Assembly (NCBI GenBank): GCA_963667455.2
Contig: CAXXFR010000025.1
Span: forward strand, 102,729 to 166,728
Source: Bin55 sp963667455
GTDB taxonomy: Bacteria > Pseudomonadota > Gammaproteobacteria > Pseudomonadales > Azotimanducaceae
Reading direction: 5' to 3'
Length of the DNA stretch: 64,000 nt
The notes below the pieces were generated by a model. The model did not search any database. It was not told the origin of the DNA and saw only the letters and a list, made by a program, of their open reading frames with translations. Position 1 is the stretch's first letter. Each line of letters begins with the position of its first letter. The position numbers were made by a program, and so were the translations under genes. Of the stretch, positions 1-8,933 are shown piece by piece.

Positions 1-33
1 TACTTGCAAGAAGACACCGACAGCATCTAGGAA

Positions 34-1395
34 TTACATTCGGATCGCTTCGAGCAGGTAGCTTGGCAACTCGGATCGCCCGATCCTAATTTGCTCCATC
101 GTGTCGCGGTCGCGAACGGTTACTGAACCGTCGTCCAAAGACTGAAAGTCGACTGTGACACAAATCGGCGTACCAGCCTCGTCGTGCTTGCGGTAGCTCT
201 TTCCGATGTTTCCTGTGTTTTCGAGAGTGACTCTGCCCAGTCCAAGCGATGCCAGTTCACCGACAATCGAGCGCGCTGTCTCAACAATCTCGCTATGGTT
301 CCGTTTGAGCGGAATTACGGCCGCCTTGATCGGAGCGAGGTGGGGCGGCAACTTCAACAATGTTCGTTCGTTGTTGTTGTCCAACTGCTCTAACTCGTAG
401 GACTCGTTGAGCACAGCTAGCACTCCTCGATCAACTCCAGCTGAAGGCTCGATTACGAAGGGTACGAACCAGCTGTTTGTTGCCAGATCTTGCACCGCCA
501 ATCGAGCGGTCGTGTCTCGATTGGGCTTTACTTCTGCTGAAATGCCAAGTTTGTCTTGCTGTCGAGTGTGCGAACCAAGATCGAAGTCTGTCCGATTAGC
601 AATGCCCTCCAATTCATCAGTCCCATGAGGAAACCGATACATCAAGTCGCAAGTTGCCTTGGAGTAGTGGGCCAATTCGTCGGACGGCACATCGTGAATC
701 TGAATGGAGTTGCGATCAACGCCTTGCTTCGCCCACCAATCCAGCCTGTTCTCAATCCACGTTTGATGCCACTGTTCGTCGGTGCCAGGTCTTACGAAGT
801 ACTCCAATTCCATGTGCTCGAATTCCCGGACTCGAAAAATGAAGTTACGCGGCGTGATTTCGTTTCGAAAAGCCTTTCCGATCTGCGCGATGCCGAATGG
901 CACGGTTCGGGAAGTCGAGTCCAAGACGTTCTTGAAGTTGGTGAATATGTGCTGCGCTGATTCCGGGCGCAGATAGGCGAAGTTGCCACTTCCCTCAACT
1001 GGTCCGATGTTCGTCTTGAACATCAGATTGAATGGCCTGGGAGCAGTGAGTTCTGTCGAACCACAATGAGGGCACTTACCGTCGACGACGTGGTCGGCCC
1101 GACTGCGTTTCTTGCATGAACGGCAATCAACGAGCGGGTCCGTGAAGGTTTCTTCGTGTCCCGAGTAATGCAAGACCTTTTGATGCGTCAGAATCGAGGC
1201 ATCGAGGCCCTCCACATCGTCGCGCTCGTAAACCATCGCCTGCCACCAGGCGGCTTTGAGATTGTTCTTGAGCTCCACTCCCAGGGGGCCGTAGTCGTAG
1301 ACACCCTGCAGACCACCGTAAACCTCGCCAGATTGGAATATGAATCCACGGCGTTTGCACAGACTGGTAAGTTCATCCATGCTTTTCGCAGTCAT
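34..1395 (-). CDS. glyQS: Glycyl-tRNA synthetase, single-chain dimeric type
   Basis: Charges tRNA-Gly with glycine in the cytoplasm. The 453-residue product shows the class II fold: an N-terminal GGLQGVYDYGPLG segment, a CxxC...CxxC zinc knuckle (CRSCKK and CPHCGS), motif 2 around FRNEITPRNFIFRVREFEH and a C-terminal HGTP-type anticodon-binding domain. This is the alpha2 enzyme of Bacteroidetes, Actinobacteria, archaea and eukaryotes, not the alpha2beta2 GlyQ/GlyS pair usual in Gammaproteobacteria. The ATG at 1395 has a strong Shine-Dalgarno (GGAGG on the minus strand, 1402-1406). It stands alone, head to head with the FAD oxidase gene across about 250 bp in which I see no other gene. Confidence 0.95.
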   Translation of the reverse strand: MTAKSMDELTSLCKRRGFIFQSGEVYGGLQGVYDYGPLGVELKNNLKAAWWQAMVYERDDVEGLDASILTHQKVLHYSGHEETFTDPLVDCRSCKKRSRADHVVDGKCPHCGSTELTAPRPFNLMFKTNIGPVEGSGNFAYLRPESAQHIFTNFKNVLDSTSRTVPFGIAQIGKAFRNEITPRNFIFRVREFEHMELEYFVRPGTDEQWHQTWIENRLDWWAKQGVDRNSIQIHDVPSDELAHYSKATCDLMYRFPHGTDELEGIANRTDFDLGSHTRQQDKLGISAEVKPNRDTTARLAVQDLATNSWFVPFVIEPSAGVDRGVLAVLNESYELEQLDNNNERTLLKLPPHLAPIKAAVIPLKRNHSEIVETARSIVGELASLGLGRVTLENTGNIGKSYRKHDEAGTPICVTVDFQSLDDGSVTVRDRDTMEQIRIGRSELPSYLLEAIRM

Positions 1396-1647
1396 TTTGA
1401 ACCTCCGTTTGAAGAATGTCTGTCGCCACGCTTCGATAGAAGCGTTAGCAAGGTCGAGACGGTGAATGGGTGCGTATTATGCAAGGGAATTGCGCACCAG
1501 AGGCCGATCTGAATAGGTGCTAATCCTCGGACTCTACCCTCGACGATGGGAGAACGAATCTCCTCGGCGATTTGAACCTAACCGCTCTCCAAAGTTCCTG
1601 AGCAATATCATTGTGCTTCGATCAAGCCGCTCCAGGAGCATGACGCC

Positions 1648-3036
1648 GTGAGTTCGTTACGCGTCCAACTTTCAGACCTTCGAGCCATCGTGGGAGACAC
1701 TGGCGTGCTTGTGGGTTCGGATGTTTCCAGCAGACAGGCTCGTATTTGGACCGACGAAACCGTGCAAGCCGCGGCGATTGTCCGACCCGAATCCACTCAG
1801 CAGGTCAGCGAAGTTCTCCAATACTGCAACGACCGGGAGCAACCAGTCGTTGTGCATGGCGGACTGACTGGGCTGGTTGACGGTGCTCGCACCAATTCAG
1901 CCGAAATCGTGCTATCCACCGAACGCTTGAATCAAATTGAGAGTCTCGATCCGTCAAGCCGAACCATCACTGTGCAAGCGGGTGTCAAGCTTCAATCCAT
2001 TCAGGAAGCCGCCGAGAATGCGGGGTTGCTGTGTCCATTGGATCTCGGTGCACGAGGCTCTTGCACCATTGGTGGCAACATCGCGACCAATGCCGGAGGC
2101 AATCGAGTCATTCGCTACGGCATGACCCGAGACATGGTTCTCGGAACCGAAGTGGTTCTCGCCGACGGAACCATAGTGTCTTCCATGAACGAGATGATTA
2201 AAAACAACGCAGGGTATGACCTCAAGCAGTTGTTCATCGGTACTGAGGGTTGTCTAGGCGTTGTCACAAAAGCAGTGCTGAGGCTTCGCGAGCGACCTCT
2301 TTCGGACGAGACGGTGTTCTTGAGCGTTCAAAGGTTCGACGATCTGAAGACTGTTCTCAAACGCATGGATCAAACGTTGGGCGGAACACTGACTTCATTC
2401 GAAGTCATGTGGAATGACTACTACTCCTATGTGTGTGGGGCCGGACACATGCCTCCCGTACCTCTCGACAGTCCCTATTGCGTTCTGGTCGAGGCGTGGG
2501 GAGGAGATCCGCGGCTTGACCACGACCGAATGGAATCAGCGGTCGAGTCCATCTATGCGGATGGGCTTGTTTCCCACGCCGCAGTCGCTCAAAGTGTGGC
2601 GCAGCGAAATGCGTTTTGGGCCATTCGCGATGATGTCGAGAAGTGCATGGAGATCAAACCGACCTTCGTATTCGACGTCAGTCTGAACATCAACGCCATG
2701 GAACGCTACGTCGAAGAAGTCAACCAACGTTTGGCACGGAGCTTCGGAGACTACCGCATCTACACCTTTGGCCACCTAGGCGACGGAAACCTTCACTTCG
2801 CCATCAACACCGGAACGGACCCGGAGCATCAGCTCGAAGTAGACCGTTGCGTCTACGAACCCTTGCGCAGCATCAACGGCTCCATTTCCGCAGAACACGG
2901 AGTTGGATTGGAGAAAAAGCCGTTTCTGGACATTTCGCGCAATAAGTTTGAAGTGGATCTCATGCGTTCAGTGAAGAAGTCACTCGATCCAAAAGGAATC
3001 CTGAATCCTGGCCGAGTCTTCGACTTGCAGGCTTAG
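1648..3036 (+). CDS. FAD-linked 2-hydroxyacid dehydrogenase (GlcD/DLD family)
   Basis: Flavoprotein that oxidises a 2-hydroxyacid such as D-lactate, glycolate or D-2-hydroxyglutarate; the substrate cannot be read from sequence. The N-terminal PCMH-type FAD-binding domain (about residues 40-215) has VVVHGGLTGLVDGA and GGNIATNAGGN. The C-terminal FAD-oxidase domain has the FGHLGDGNLHF signature and a closing HGVGLEKK. At 462 residues it is the usual length. A GTG start at 1648 is chosen because AGGAG lies at 1634-1638 and the nearby ATG at 1640 runs into a stop after two codons. It converges on the next SDR gene, with stop codons overlapping. Confidence 0.88.
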   Translation: MSSLRVQLSDLRAIVGDTGVLVGSDVSSRQARIWTDETVQAAAIVRPESTQQVSEVLQYCNDREQPVVVHGGLTGLVDGARTNSAEIVLSTERLNQIESLDPSSRTITVQAGVKLQSIQEAAENAGLLCPLDLGARGSCTIGGNIATNAGGNRVIRYGMTRDMVLGTEVVLADGTIVSSMNEMIKNNAGYDLKQLFIGTEGCLGVVTKAVLRLRERPLSDETVFLSVQRFDDLKTVLKRMDQTLGGTLTSFEVMWNDYYSYVCGAGHMPPVPLDSPYCVLVEAWGGDPRLDHDRMESAVESIYADGLVSHAAVAQSVAQRNAFWAIRDDVEKCMEIKPTFVFDVSLNINAMERYVEEVNQRLARSFGDYRIYTFGHLGDGNLHFAINTGTDPEHQLEVDRCVYEPLRSINGSISAEHGVGLEKKPFLDISRNKFEVDLMRSVKKSLDPKGILNPGRVFDLQA

Positions 3037-3851
3037 GTCTGACTCTCGGACTCCGGCCACAGCCGATCCATCCCTTCGTTTATTCCGTTTACGCGATTCG
3101 CAATCATTTCTCGTGAAGATGTTCCGTCGGTAAAGATGTAGAAGTCGTTGCGTTCAATCGCCGACAAGACTCTTTCTCCCACAAAGACTGGAGGCAGAGC
3201 GTGGCGCATCAATGGCATCTGCTTCTTGCGACGTTCAATACCCTCCAAATCGAGATCGTCGAGATCGGGGTAGAAGATCGGCGTGTCCACAATAAAGGGG
3301 CAAAGAACCGACACTCCTACATTCGATTCTCCCAGATCCTGACGCATGCACTCGCTAATCCCAACGACTGCGAACTTTGTAGCGCAGTAGGGTCCGCTTC
3401 CGCGTCCCGAGACCAGACCCATAATGGATGCAGTGTTGACAAAGTGCCCTCCTTCGCCATGTGCCTCGATCCGCGAAGCAAATGCGTGGCACCCATGAAT
3501 TACTCCCCATAGATTCACGTCGATCACGCGTCGCCACACATCCATCGACACCTGAGGAACCGGACCTCCCATGCCGATTCCGGCGTTGTTGCAGACGATG
3601 TGCACCTTGCCAAAATGCTGTTCGGTCTGATCTGCGGCTCGCTCGACATCGTCCAGTTGGGTCACATCGCACCTGACCGTCAGCACGCGATCTCCATACT
3701 CGTCAAACGACTGCTTTACCCGTTCGAGTCGATCCTCCCGAATGTCGGCAATAGCTACCGAAAGTCCTCTCGCCAGAAAGGCCGTTGCCATTCCTCGGCC
3801 AATGCCGCTTCCTCCGCCTGTGACAAAGGCGACTTTATTCTCTAGGTCCAT
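3033..3851 (-). CDS. Short-chain dehydrogenase/reductase
   Basis: Classical SDR, about 272 residues, NAD(P)-dependent oxidoreductase of unknown substrate. Visible motifs are the Rossmann glycine motif VTGGGSGIGRGMA, NNAG near the middle of the fold, the catalytic Ser in NTASIMG and the YxxxK pair in GPYCATK. The start is placed at 3851 because AGGAG sits six bases before it; a longer reading beginning at 3881 lacks a ribosome site and adds residues before the Rossmann strand. Divergent from the downstream LLM oxidoreductase gene across about 100 bp. Confidence 0.85.
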   Translation of the reverse strand: MDLENKVAFVTGGGSGIGRGMATAFLARGLSVAIADIREDRLERVKQSFDEYGDRVLTVRCDVTQLDDVERAADQTEQHFGKVHIVCNNAGIGMGGPVPQVSMDVWRRVIDVNLWGVIHGCHAFASRIEAHGEGGHFVNTASIMGLVSGRGSGPYCATKFAVVGISECMRQDLGESNVGVSVLCPFIVDTPIFYPDLDDLDLEGIERRKKQMPLMRHALPPVFVGERVLSAIERNDFYIFTDGTSSREMIANRVNGINEGMDRLWPESESQT

Positions 3852-3952
3852 TCGTTGCTCCTGTGTGTTGTTCCTCGGCAATTGTGGCGTTTCCTGTAGC
3901 CTTGCGGATCCTCGCTTAGAATCGTCGAAGCCGCTGTCCAGAGGTGCATGCC

Positions 3953-5002
3953 ATGCAAGTCGTTACCGGAATCGGGGGAACTCCCGACACTGTTGCCGCT
4001 CAAGCTCAAGCTGCCGAACAGCGAGGTTTCGACATCGCAACGTGCGGAGAACTTTCTCACGATTCGATAGTAACCATGACGGTTGCTGCTACCGCAACGG
4101 AACGCATCGAATTGCAGACTTCGGTCGCCATTGCGTTTCCGCGCAGTCCCATGATTCTCGCCATGGAAGCATGGGACATTCAAACGTTGTCCAAAGGCAG
4201 ATTCACCATCGGACTTGGCAGCCAAGTCAAAGGGCACAACGAACGACGATTTGGCGGTAGCTGGACCGCGCCTGCTCCCCGCATGCGGGAATACATCCAA
4301 ATGATGCGAGCCGTCTGGGACTCCTGGCAAGACGGAGCCGCGGCAGAGTATCTTGGCAAGCACTACCGATTCACACTCATGACCCCAGCATTCAATCCGG
4401 GGCCCAACGCTTTCGGTCGACCCAAGATCGGACTGGCGATGGTCGGCCCGGGAATGGCGCAAGTTGCTGGTGAGGTTGCAGACGTCGCGATGCCACACGG
4501 CGGAATCATGTCGGACAAGTACATGCGCGAAGTGCTTCTTCCAGCCATTCGCAAAGGACTGAAGCGAACGGGACGAACTTGGTCCGACATCGAGATTTCT
4601 GAGAGCGGCTACCTGGTGCTGGGCGATTCCGACGAGGAAATCGAAACCAAGTTGAACGCAATGCGACAGCCGCTTTCCTTCTACGGTTCGACGCGCACCT
4701 ATCACAAAGTCCTCGCTCTCCACGGGTTGGAGGAGTTGGGACAGAGGCTTCACGCACTCTCGATTCAGGGTAGGTGGGCCGAAATGCGCGAGACCGTGAC
4801 TGTAGACGACATACTTCAACTTGCACAGACGTGCAAGTACGACGATTTCCCGAAATTTCTACGAGAAAACCGCGAGTACGCCAGCCGAACTTCGCTGGCA
4901 ATGCCGCGATCCAGTCCCGATCAGCAAGAGCGATTCAACTCCATTCTTGCCGAGATTCAAGCGATTGAGAATCCGGGCATCCCTATGGGATTGGAGTTCT
5001 AA
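3953..5002 (+). CDS. LLM-class flavin/F420-dependent oxidoreductase
   Basis: Luciferase-like TIM-barrel oxidoreductase, about 349 residues, using F420 or FMN. The early GIGGTPDTVAAQAQAAEQ helix, the TSVAIAFPRSP strand, GRFTIGLGSQVKGHNERRFG and PAPRMREYIQMMRAVW match a group annotated in mycobacteria as F420-dependent oxidoreductases. Substrate unknown. ATG at 3953 is preferred over the in-frame GTG at 3944 because AGAGG at 3940-3944 is well spaced for it. A second LLM enzyme lies at 10145-11074; whether this organism makes F420 cannot be told from the window. Confidence 0.82.
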   Translation: MQVVTGIGGTPDTVAAQAQAAEQRGFDIATCGELSHDSIVTMTVAATATERIELQTSVAIAFPRSPMILAMEAWDIQTLSKGRFTIGLGSQVKGHNERRFGGSWTAPAPRMREYIQMMRAVWDSWQDGAAAEYLGKHYRFTLMTPAFNPGPNAFGRPKIGLAMVGPGMAQVAGEVADVAMPHGGIMSDKYMREVLLPAIRKGLKRTGRTWSDIEISESGYLVLGDSDEEIETKLNAMRQPLSFYGSTRTYHKVLALHGLEELGQRLHALSIQGRWAEMRETVTVDDILQLAQTCKYDDFPKFLRENREYASRTSLAMPRSSPDQQERFNSILAEIQAIENPGIPMGLEF

Positions 5003-5030
5003 GTCACGGCGAATTATCGAGCGCCGAAGC

Positions 5031-6104
5031 TCACTCTTCCGCTGATTCCTCTACCGCTTCCTCCGCTGACTCCTCTGCCGGTTCGTCAGCGTCTCCCTTG
5101 AGCATCAGCGCGATCGCAGCGCGACCTTCGGTCAGCTCGTCTTCGGCTTTGATCTCGGTGCCAATCAACTGGGCGATATACGTCGTTGTCGCATAGTCGA
5201 GTTCCAAAATTTCAGGTACCGCCGCTCCTTGGTAGTCGGGAATACTTGGATCAGCTCCCATTCCAACAAGGACTTTTGCTACTTGGGCGTGGCCAAAGAA
5301 CGCGGCGATAAGCAACGGAGTGGCACCAGAGTCAGATCGATGGTCGATGTCCGCTCCCGCTTCGATGAGTGCCGTAGCCACTTCATCGTAATTTTCGCTT
5401 GCGGCTATCCCGAGCAATGTCATGCCACCTTCCAAGGAAACGTTCACATCAACACCATCTTCAATGTGCTTCTTCACCAATTCGGTGCTGCCAATCAATA
5501 CTGCTGACAGAATGTCGGTCTCGGCCATTCGTGCGAGATTCTCTTCCATGATTTCTCTGATTTTCTGACGTCCGCCCATGACTTCATCTTCGCTGACACC
5601 CAGCTGCATCAGCGTATTTGCCAAGTAGTCGGTTGTAGCCCAGTCCAACTGCAATACCGATTCAGGGGTCGAGCCTTCGTAGTTTTGGATTCGCACGTCT
5701 GCACCTGCATCCAGTAGAGACTTTGCAATTTCAGCTCGACCGAGAAAAAACGCGCCTGTCAATGCGGTGTTGCCGCTTTGGTCCATTTTGTCGACTTCCG
5801 CGCCTGACTCTAGCAACCACATCACAGCCTTCGGTTGGCCTCCCAGCGTGGCTGCCATGAGCGGTGAGACACTCAATTCACCACCAGACTGTCCGTTGAT
5901 GTCGGCTCCACCATCCACCAAAGCTTGGAGCGTCTCGAGGTCGCCCGTGGCGGCCGCAGTCCATATGTCCACGGTTGTTTCTTCTTCGGTTTCAGCTCCG
6001 GTTTCTGCCTCGGCTTCACCTCCCGCTTCCTCTTCCTGAGCCTGCAGGAACGCACCACCCAAAAGGAATGCGACAAGCATCGCAATTCGTGTCAGTTCTT
6101 TCAT
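5031..6104 (-). CDS. Secreted ankyrin-repeat protein
   Basis: About 357 residues. It starts with a clear signal peptide (MKELTRIAMLVAFLLGGAF, cleavage near LQA), then a Glu/Ala-rich linker (about 20-45) and two blocks of ankyrin repeats separated by a helical insert with EDEVMGGRQKIREIMEENL. Repeat signatures such as GATPLLIAAFFGHAQVAKVL and GADI/GADV loops recur; the second block resembles the first, including paired LDYATTTYIAQ and LDWATTDYLAN segments, so the protein looks internally duplicated. The tail is low-complexity EEPAEESAEEAVEE. The start at 6104 is set by GGAGA just upstream. Probably a periplasmic protein-interaction scaffold; partner unknown. Confidence 0.82.
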   Translation of the reverse strand: MKELTRIAMLVAFLLGGAFLQAQEEEAGGEAEAETGAETEEETTVDIWTAAATGDLETLQALVDGGADINGQSGGELSVSPLMAATLGGQPKAVMWLLESGAEVDKMDQSGNTALTGAFFLGRAEIAKSLLDAGADVRIQNYEGSTPESVLQLDWATTDYLANTLMQLGVSEDEVMGGRQKIREIMEENLARMAETDILSAVLIGSTELVKKHIEDGVDVNVSLEGGMTLLGIAASENYDEVATALIEAGADIDHRSDSGATPLLIAAFFGHAQVAKVLVGMGADPSIPDYQGAAVPEILELDYATTTYIAQLIGTEIKAEDELTEGRAAIALMLKGDADEPAEESAEEAVEESAEE

Positions 6105-6197
6105 TTCGTTTCTCCTGTGGTTTTCACCTTTGTACTTGTGTATCTCTTGTACCCGAAGGCACCACGGTTTCTCTGCTCCAAACCGGGTCTCATGCAA

Positions 6198-7037
6198 TCA
6201 TGCGTCGAATTCGCAAACTCCTTGATCCAGCACAGTCTCCCCGTTCTGGTTCTGCGTGCGAAACACTGCCGTTCCATTGTCCACCCACATCGAGACTGTG
6301 AGGCAATCGCCAGGAATCACCGGTCGAGAAAACCTTCCTTTCATGCTCCTAAAACGACCAGGGTCTCCGTTGCACAGGCTGTGCAATAACGCTCGACCAG
6401 TAAATCCGTAGGTGCAAAGTCCGTGCAGAATGGGCTTGTTGAATCCGCCCATGGCCGCAAATGCCGGATCCGTGTGCAATGGATTGCGGTCTCCTGACAA
6501 TCGATAGGTCAAAGCCTGATCTTCACGAGTCTCGTAAGACATTTGGTGTGTTGGCGCATCGTCGGGATAGTCGATTTTGTCCGACGGGCCACGATCCCCG
6601 CCCCAGCCGCCTTCTCCACGTAGGAACAATGAAGACCTCGTGCGGAAAAGGGGCTTTCCCGTTGCTACCGACACAGCATCCGATTCGCTTTCCACGACTG
6701 CTGCACTACCCTTGTCCCAAATCGCCGCGATTCGACCCGTGCTCTCCACCTCTCCATCGGGCGGAATTTCGTCAAACAGCTCGATGCTTTGTTCGCCGTG
6801 AACCATGAGTGCTGGATTGAAGGATCCAATTGCACCCATCGGAACACCGCCTCCTCCGACGATTACGGCGAAGGTCGGCAGTACGCGTTGCGGCGTATCT
6901 CGAGTATTTTCGGTGGTAAATTGCAGTTCGTCCGTTCCCGCGCCGACTCCCACGGCGTACAGCAGAGCATCTTTGGATGTCCAGCTTCTCTTGGAAGGGC
7001 CGCCACTGGCACCAACAGCATTTGGATCAATCGTCAT
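6198..7037 (-). CDS. MaoC-family enoyl-CoA hydratase 2
   Basis: Double hot-dog hydratase of about 279 residues that would add water to a trans-2-enoyl-CoA. The C-terminal half carries the hydratase-2 motif YRLSGDRNPLHTDPAFA followed by PILHGLCTYGFTGRAL. The N-terminal half begins in the manner typical of this family (IDPNAVG...WTSKDALLYAVGVGAG), which supports the ATG at 7037 over one 27 bases upstream. It is divergent from the aldolase/DUF35 pair across about 260 bp. A hydratase next to a retro-aldolase suggests a hydration plus C-C cleavage sequence on a branched or sterol-like acyl-CoA (inference). Confidence 0.85.
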   Translation of the reverse strand: MTIDPNAVGASGGPSKRSWTSKDALLYAVGVGAGTDELQFTTENTRDTPQRVLPTFAVIVGGGGVPMGAIGSFNPALMVHGEQSIELFDEIPPDGEVESTGRIAAIWDKGSAAVVESESDAVSVATGKPLFRTRSSLFLRGEGGWGGDRGPSDKIDYPDDAPTHQMSYETREDQALTYRLSGDRNPLHTDPAFAAMGGFNKPILHGLCTYGFTGRALLHSLCNGDPGRFRSMKGRFSRPVIPGDCLTVSMWVDNGTAVFRTQNQNGETVLDQGVCEFDA

Positions 7038-7301
7038 CGAAATTGTCTTGCACAAAACAGACATTCTATTGCTTTGCTATCGGTTCCTTCGCCTATTGAG
7101 TGCATCTGACTCCGCAAATCCTCTCCTGCGTCGAGCCAAGACAGCACTTGGCAATGGTGTCGTAATCTCCACTCCATCGATTGGCCTAGCGTAAAATCGA
7201 CAACGCAATGCGAAACACGTAGCCACCACAATTCGGCGCCTCGGATTAGCTAGTCACTGCCATTGGGGCACCACAGACTCGACATTTCAGCAAGGACAAC
7301 A

Positions 7302-8480
7302 ATGAAGCGAACCATCCGCGGCAAAGTTGCCGTCGTAGGAATCGGAGAAACCGCCTACTACAAGCGGGGTCAAGCACCGGATGCCGAATTCAAGCTAGCT
7401 CTCAAAGCGATCAAGACTGCGTGTAAAGATGCACAGATTTCACCCAAGGAAGTCGACGGATTTGCGTCGTTTTCCAATGATCGAAGCGATCCCTCCCGGC
7501 TCGCCAACGCACTGGGATGCAACGATCTGAGGTTCTCCAACATGCAATGGGGCGGCGGTGGAGGCGGTGGTTCCGGCGCGATCGCGAATGCGTCTGCAGC
7601 AATCGCGACGGGAATGGCCGACTGCGTCGTCGTGTTTCGTGCGTTGGCCCAAGGGCAGTTCGGGCGATTCGGCCAAGGACCTCGCAGCAATGTGGTTGCC
7701 GGTGCAGGTGCCTTTACAGTTCCCTACGGCCTGATGTCTCCCGCGCAATCATTCGCGATGAAAGTTACGCGTTTCATGCATGATCACGGAGTGAATCAGG
7801 AAGCGCTTCGTGCCATTTCGCTCGCCTCGTACTTTCACGCACAAAACAACCCTCGTGCCGTGATGCACGGCAGACCGCTCGACGAAGAGAAGTACGACAC
7901 CTCTCGTTGGATTGTCGAGCCCTTTCACTTGTTTGACTGTTGTCAAGAAAACGATGGTGCCGCGGCGATGATTCTGGTCTCGGCGGAACGGGCCAAAGAC
8001 TTCCCTCACAAACCGACCTACATCTTGAGCGCAGTTTCCGGTTCGCACTATCGAGCTGGCGCGTCAGTTCACAACACTCCCGACTACGCCACTTCGACAT
8101 TCAAGACAACCGTACCCAGACTGTACGAAATGGCTGAGCTTGCACCTAGCGATGTCGATGTTTCTCAGATATACGAGAACTTCACGGGCGGAGTGCTCAT
8201 GAGCATGGTGGAACACGGTTTCTGCGAGCCTGACCAGTGCAACGAGTTCTTCACCAAAGAAAACCTGATCGCCCCGAACGGAAGCATGCCGACGAATACC
8301 AGCGGAGGCAATTTGGCGGAGTGCTACATGCATGGACTGGGTCTCAACATCGAAGCTGTGCGACAACTCCGAAACGACTCATCCAATCAGGTTCCCAATG
8401 TTGATGTCTCATTAGTCGCCTCGGGACCGATGGTCACCCCGGTGAGCTCCTCGATCTTTGGCTCGGAGGCAACGGTATGA
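7302..8480 (+). CDS. SCP2-type thiolase-like protein, probable acyl-CoA retro-aldolase
   Basis: Thiolase-fold protein of about 392 residues. At the place where a true thiolase has its nucleophilic Cys there is a Gly-rich stretch (GGGGGGGSGAIANASAA) with no Cys, and the C-terminal signature reads SGGNLAECYMHGLGL rather than the thiolase GHPxGxxG. That is the pattern of the Ltp2-like aldolases that act with a DUF35 partner, and a DUF35 gene follows with an ATGA overlap. Likely cleaves a 3-hydroxyacyl-CoA made by a hydratase such as the one at 6198-7037. ATG at 7302 is preceded by AAGGA. Confidence 0.82.
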   Translation: MKRTIRGKVAVVGIGETAYYKRGQAPDAEFKLALKAIKTACKDAQISPKEVDGFASFSNDRSDPSRLANALGCNDLRFSNMQWGGGGGGGSGAIANASAAIATGMADCVVVFRALAQGQFGRFGQGPRSNVVAGAGAFTVPYGLMSPAQSFAMKVTRFMHDHGVNQEALRAISLASYFHAQNNPRAVMHGRPLDEEKYDTSRWIVEPFHLFDCCQENDGAAAMILVSAERAKDFPHKPTYILSAVSGSHYRAGASVHNTPDYATSTFKTTVPRLYEMAELAPSDVDVSQIYENFTGGVLMSMVEHGFCEPDQCNEFFTKENLIAPNGSMPTNTSGGNLAECYMHGLGLNIEAVRQLRNDSSNQVPNVDVSLVASGPMVTPVSSSIFGSEATV

Positions 8481-8911
8481 GTTACCTCAACCCCGGATTA
8501 CCCAAACCCATACCCGCTGGCGATGGTCTGGACGCTCCCTATTGGGAAGCCATCAGTCAAGAAAAGCTTGTTCTTCAGAGATGCAAGGACTGTGGTACAT
8601 ACCAGTGGGGGCCTGAGTGGACGTGCCATGCGTGTTGCAGCGAAAACCTTGAGTTTGTCGAAGTTGCGCCCGTGGGAAGAATCTACAGCTACGAACGAGT
8701 GTGGCACCCAGTGCATCCGGCTTTGGCCGAGCAGGGACCGTACATCATCGTGCTGGTCGAATTTCCTGAACATAACGGTGCTCGAATGGTAGGCAACCTG
8801 CTCGGAGATCCCTTGCAGGAAGTGAAGATCGGATCACCGGTGGAGGCTGTGTTCGAACACCACACCGACAACGACCAGTCATGGACGCTGGTTCAGTGGA
8901 AGACTCAATAA
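8477..8911 (+). CDS. DUF35 OB-fold / zinc-ribbon acyl-CoA-associated protein
   Basis: 144-residue protein with an N-terminal rubredoxin-like zinc ribbon (CKDCG...CHACC, about residues 37-55) and an OB-fold (GRIYSYERVWHP...YIIVLVEFPE). Such proteins are partner subunits of SCP2-thiolase-like aldolases. Its ATG overlaps the aldolase stop (ATGA), so translation is coupled and a complex with that protein is expected. Confidence 0.88.
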   Translation: MSYLNPGLPKPIPAGDGLDAPYWEAISQEKLVLQRCKDCGTYQWGPEWTCHACCSENLEFVEVAPVGRIYSYERVWHPVHPALAEQGPYIIVLVEFPEHNGARMVGNLLGDPLQEVKIGSPVEAVFEHHTDNDQSWTLVQWKTQ

Positions 8912-8933
8912 ACCAACTAATTCAAGGTTCGAA

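Noticed and set aside
3842..4819. 325-codon open frame on the minus strand
   Set aside because: It is antisense to the LLM oxidoreductase; its product has no domain and is rich in Ser/Arg/His as expected of a shadow frame.
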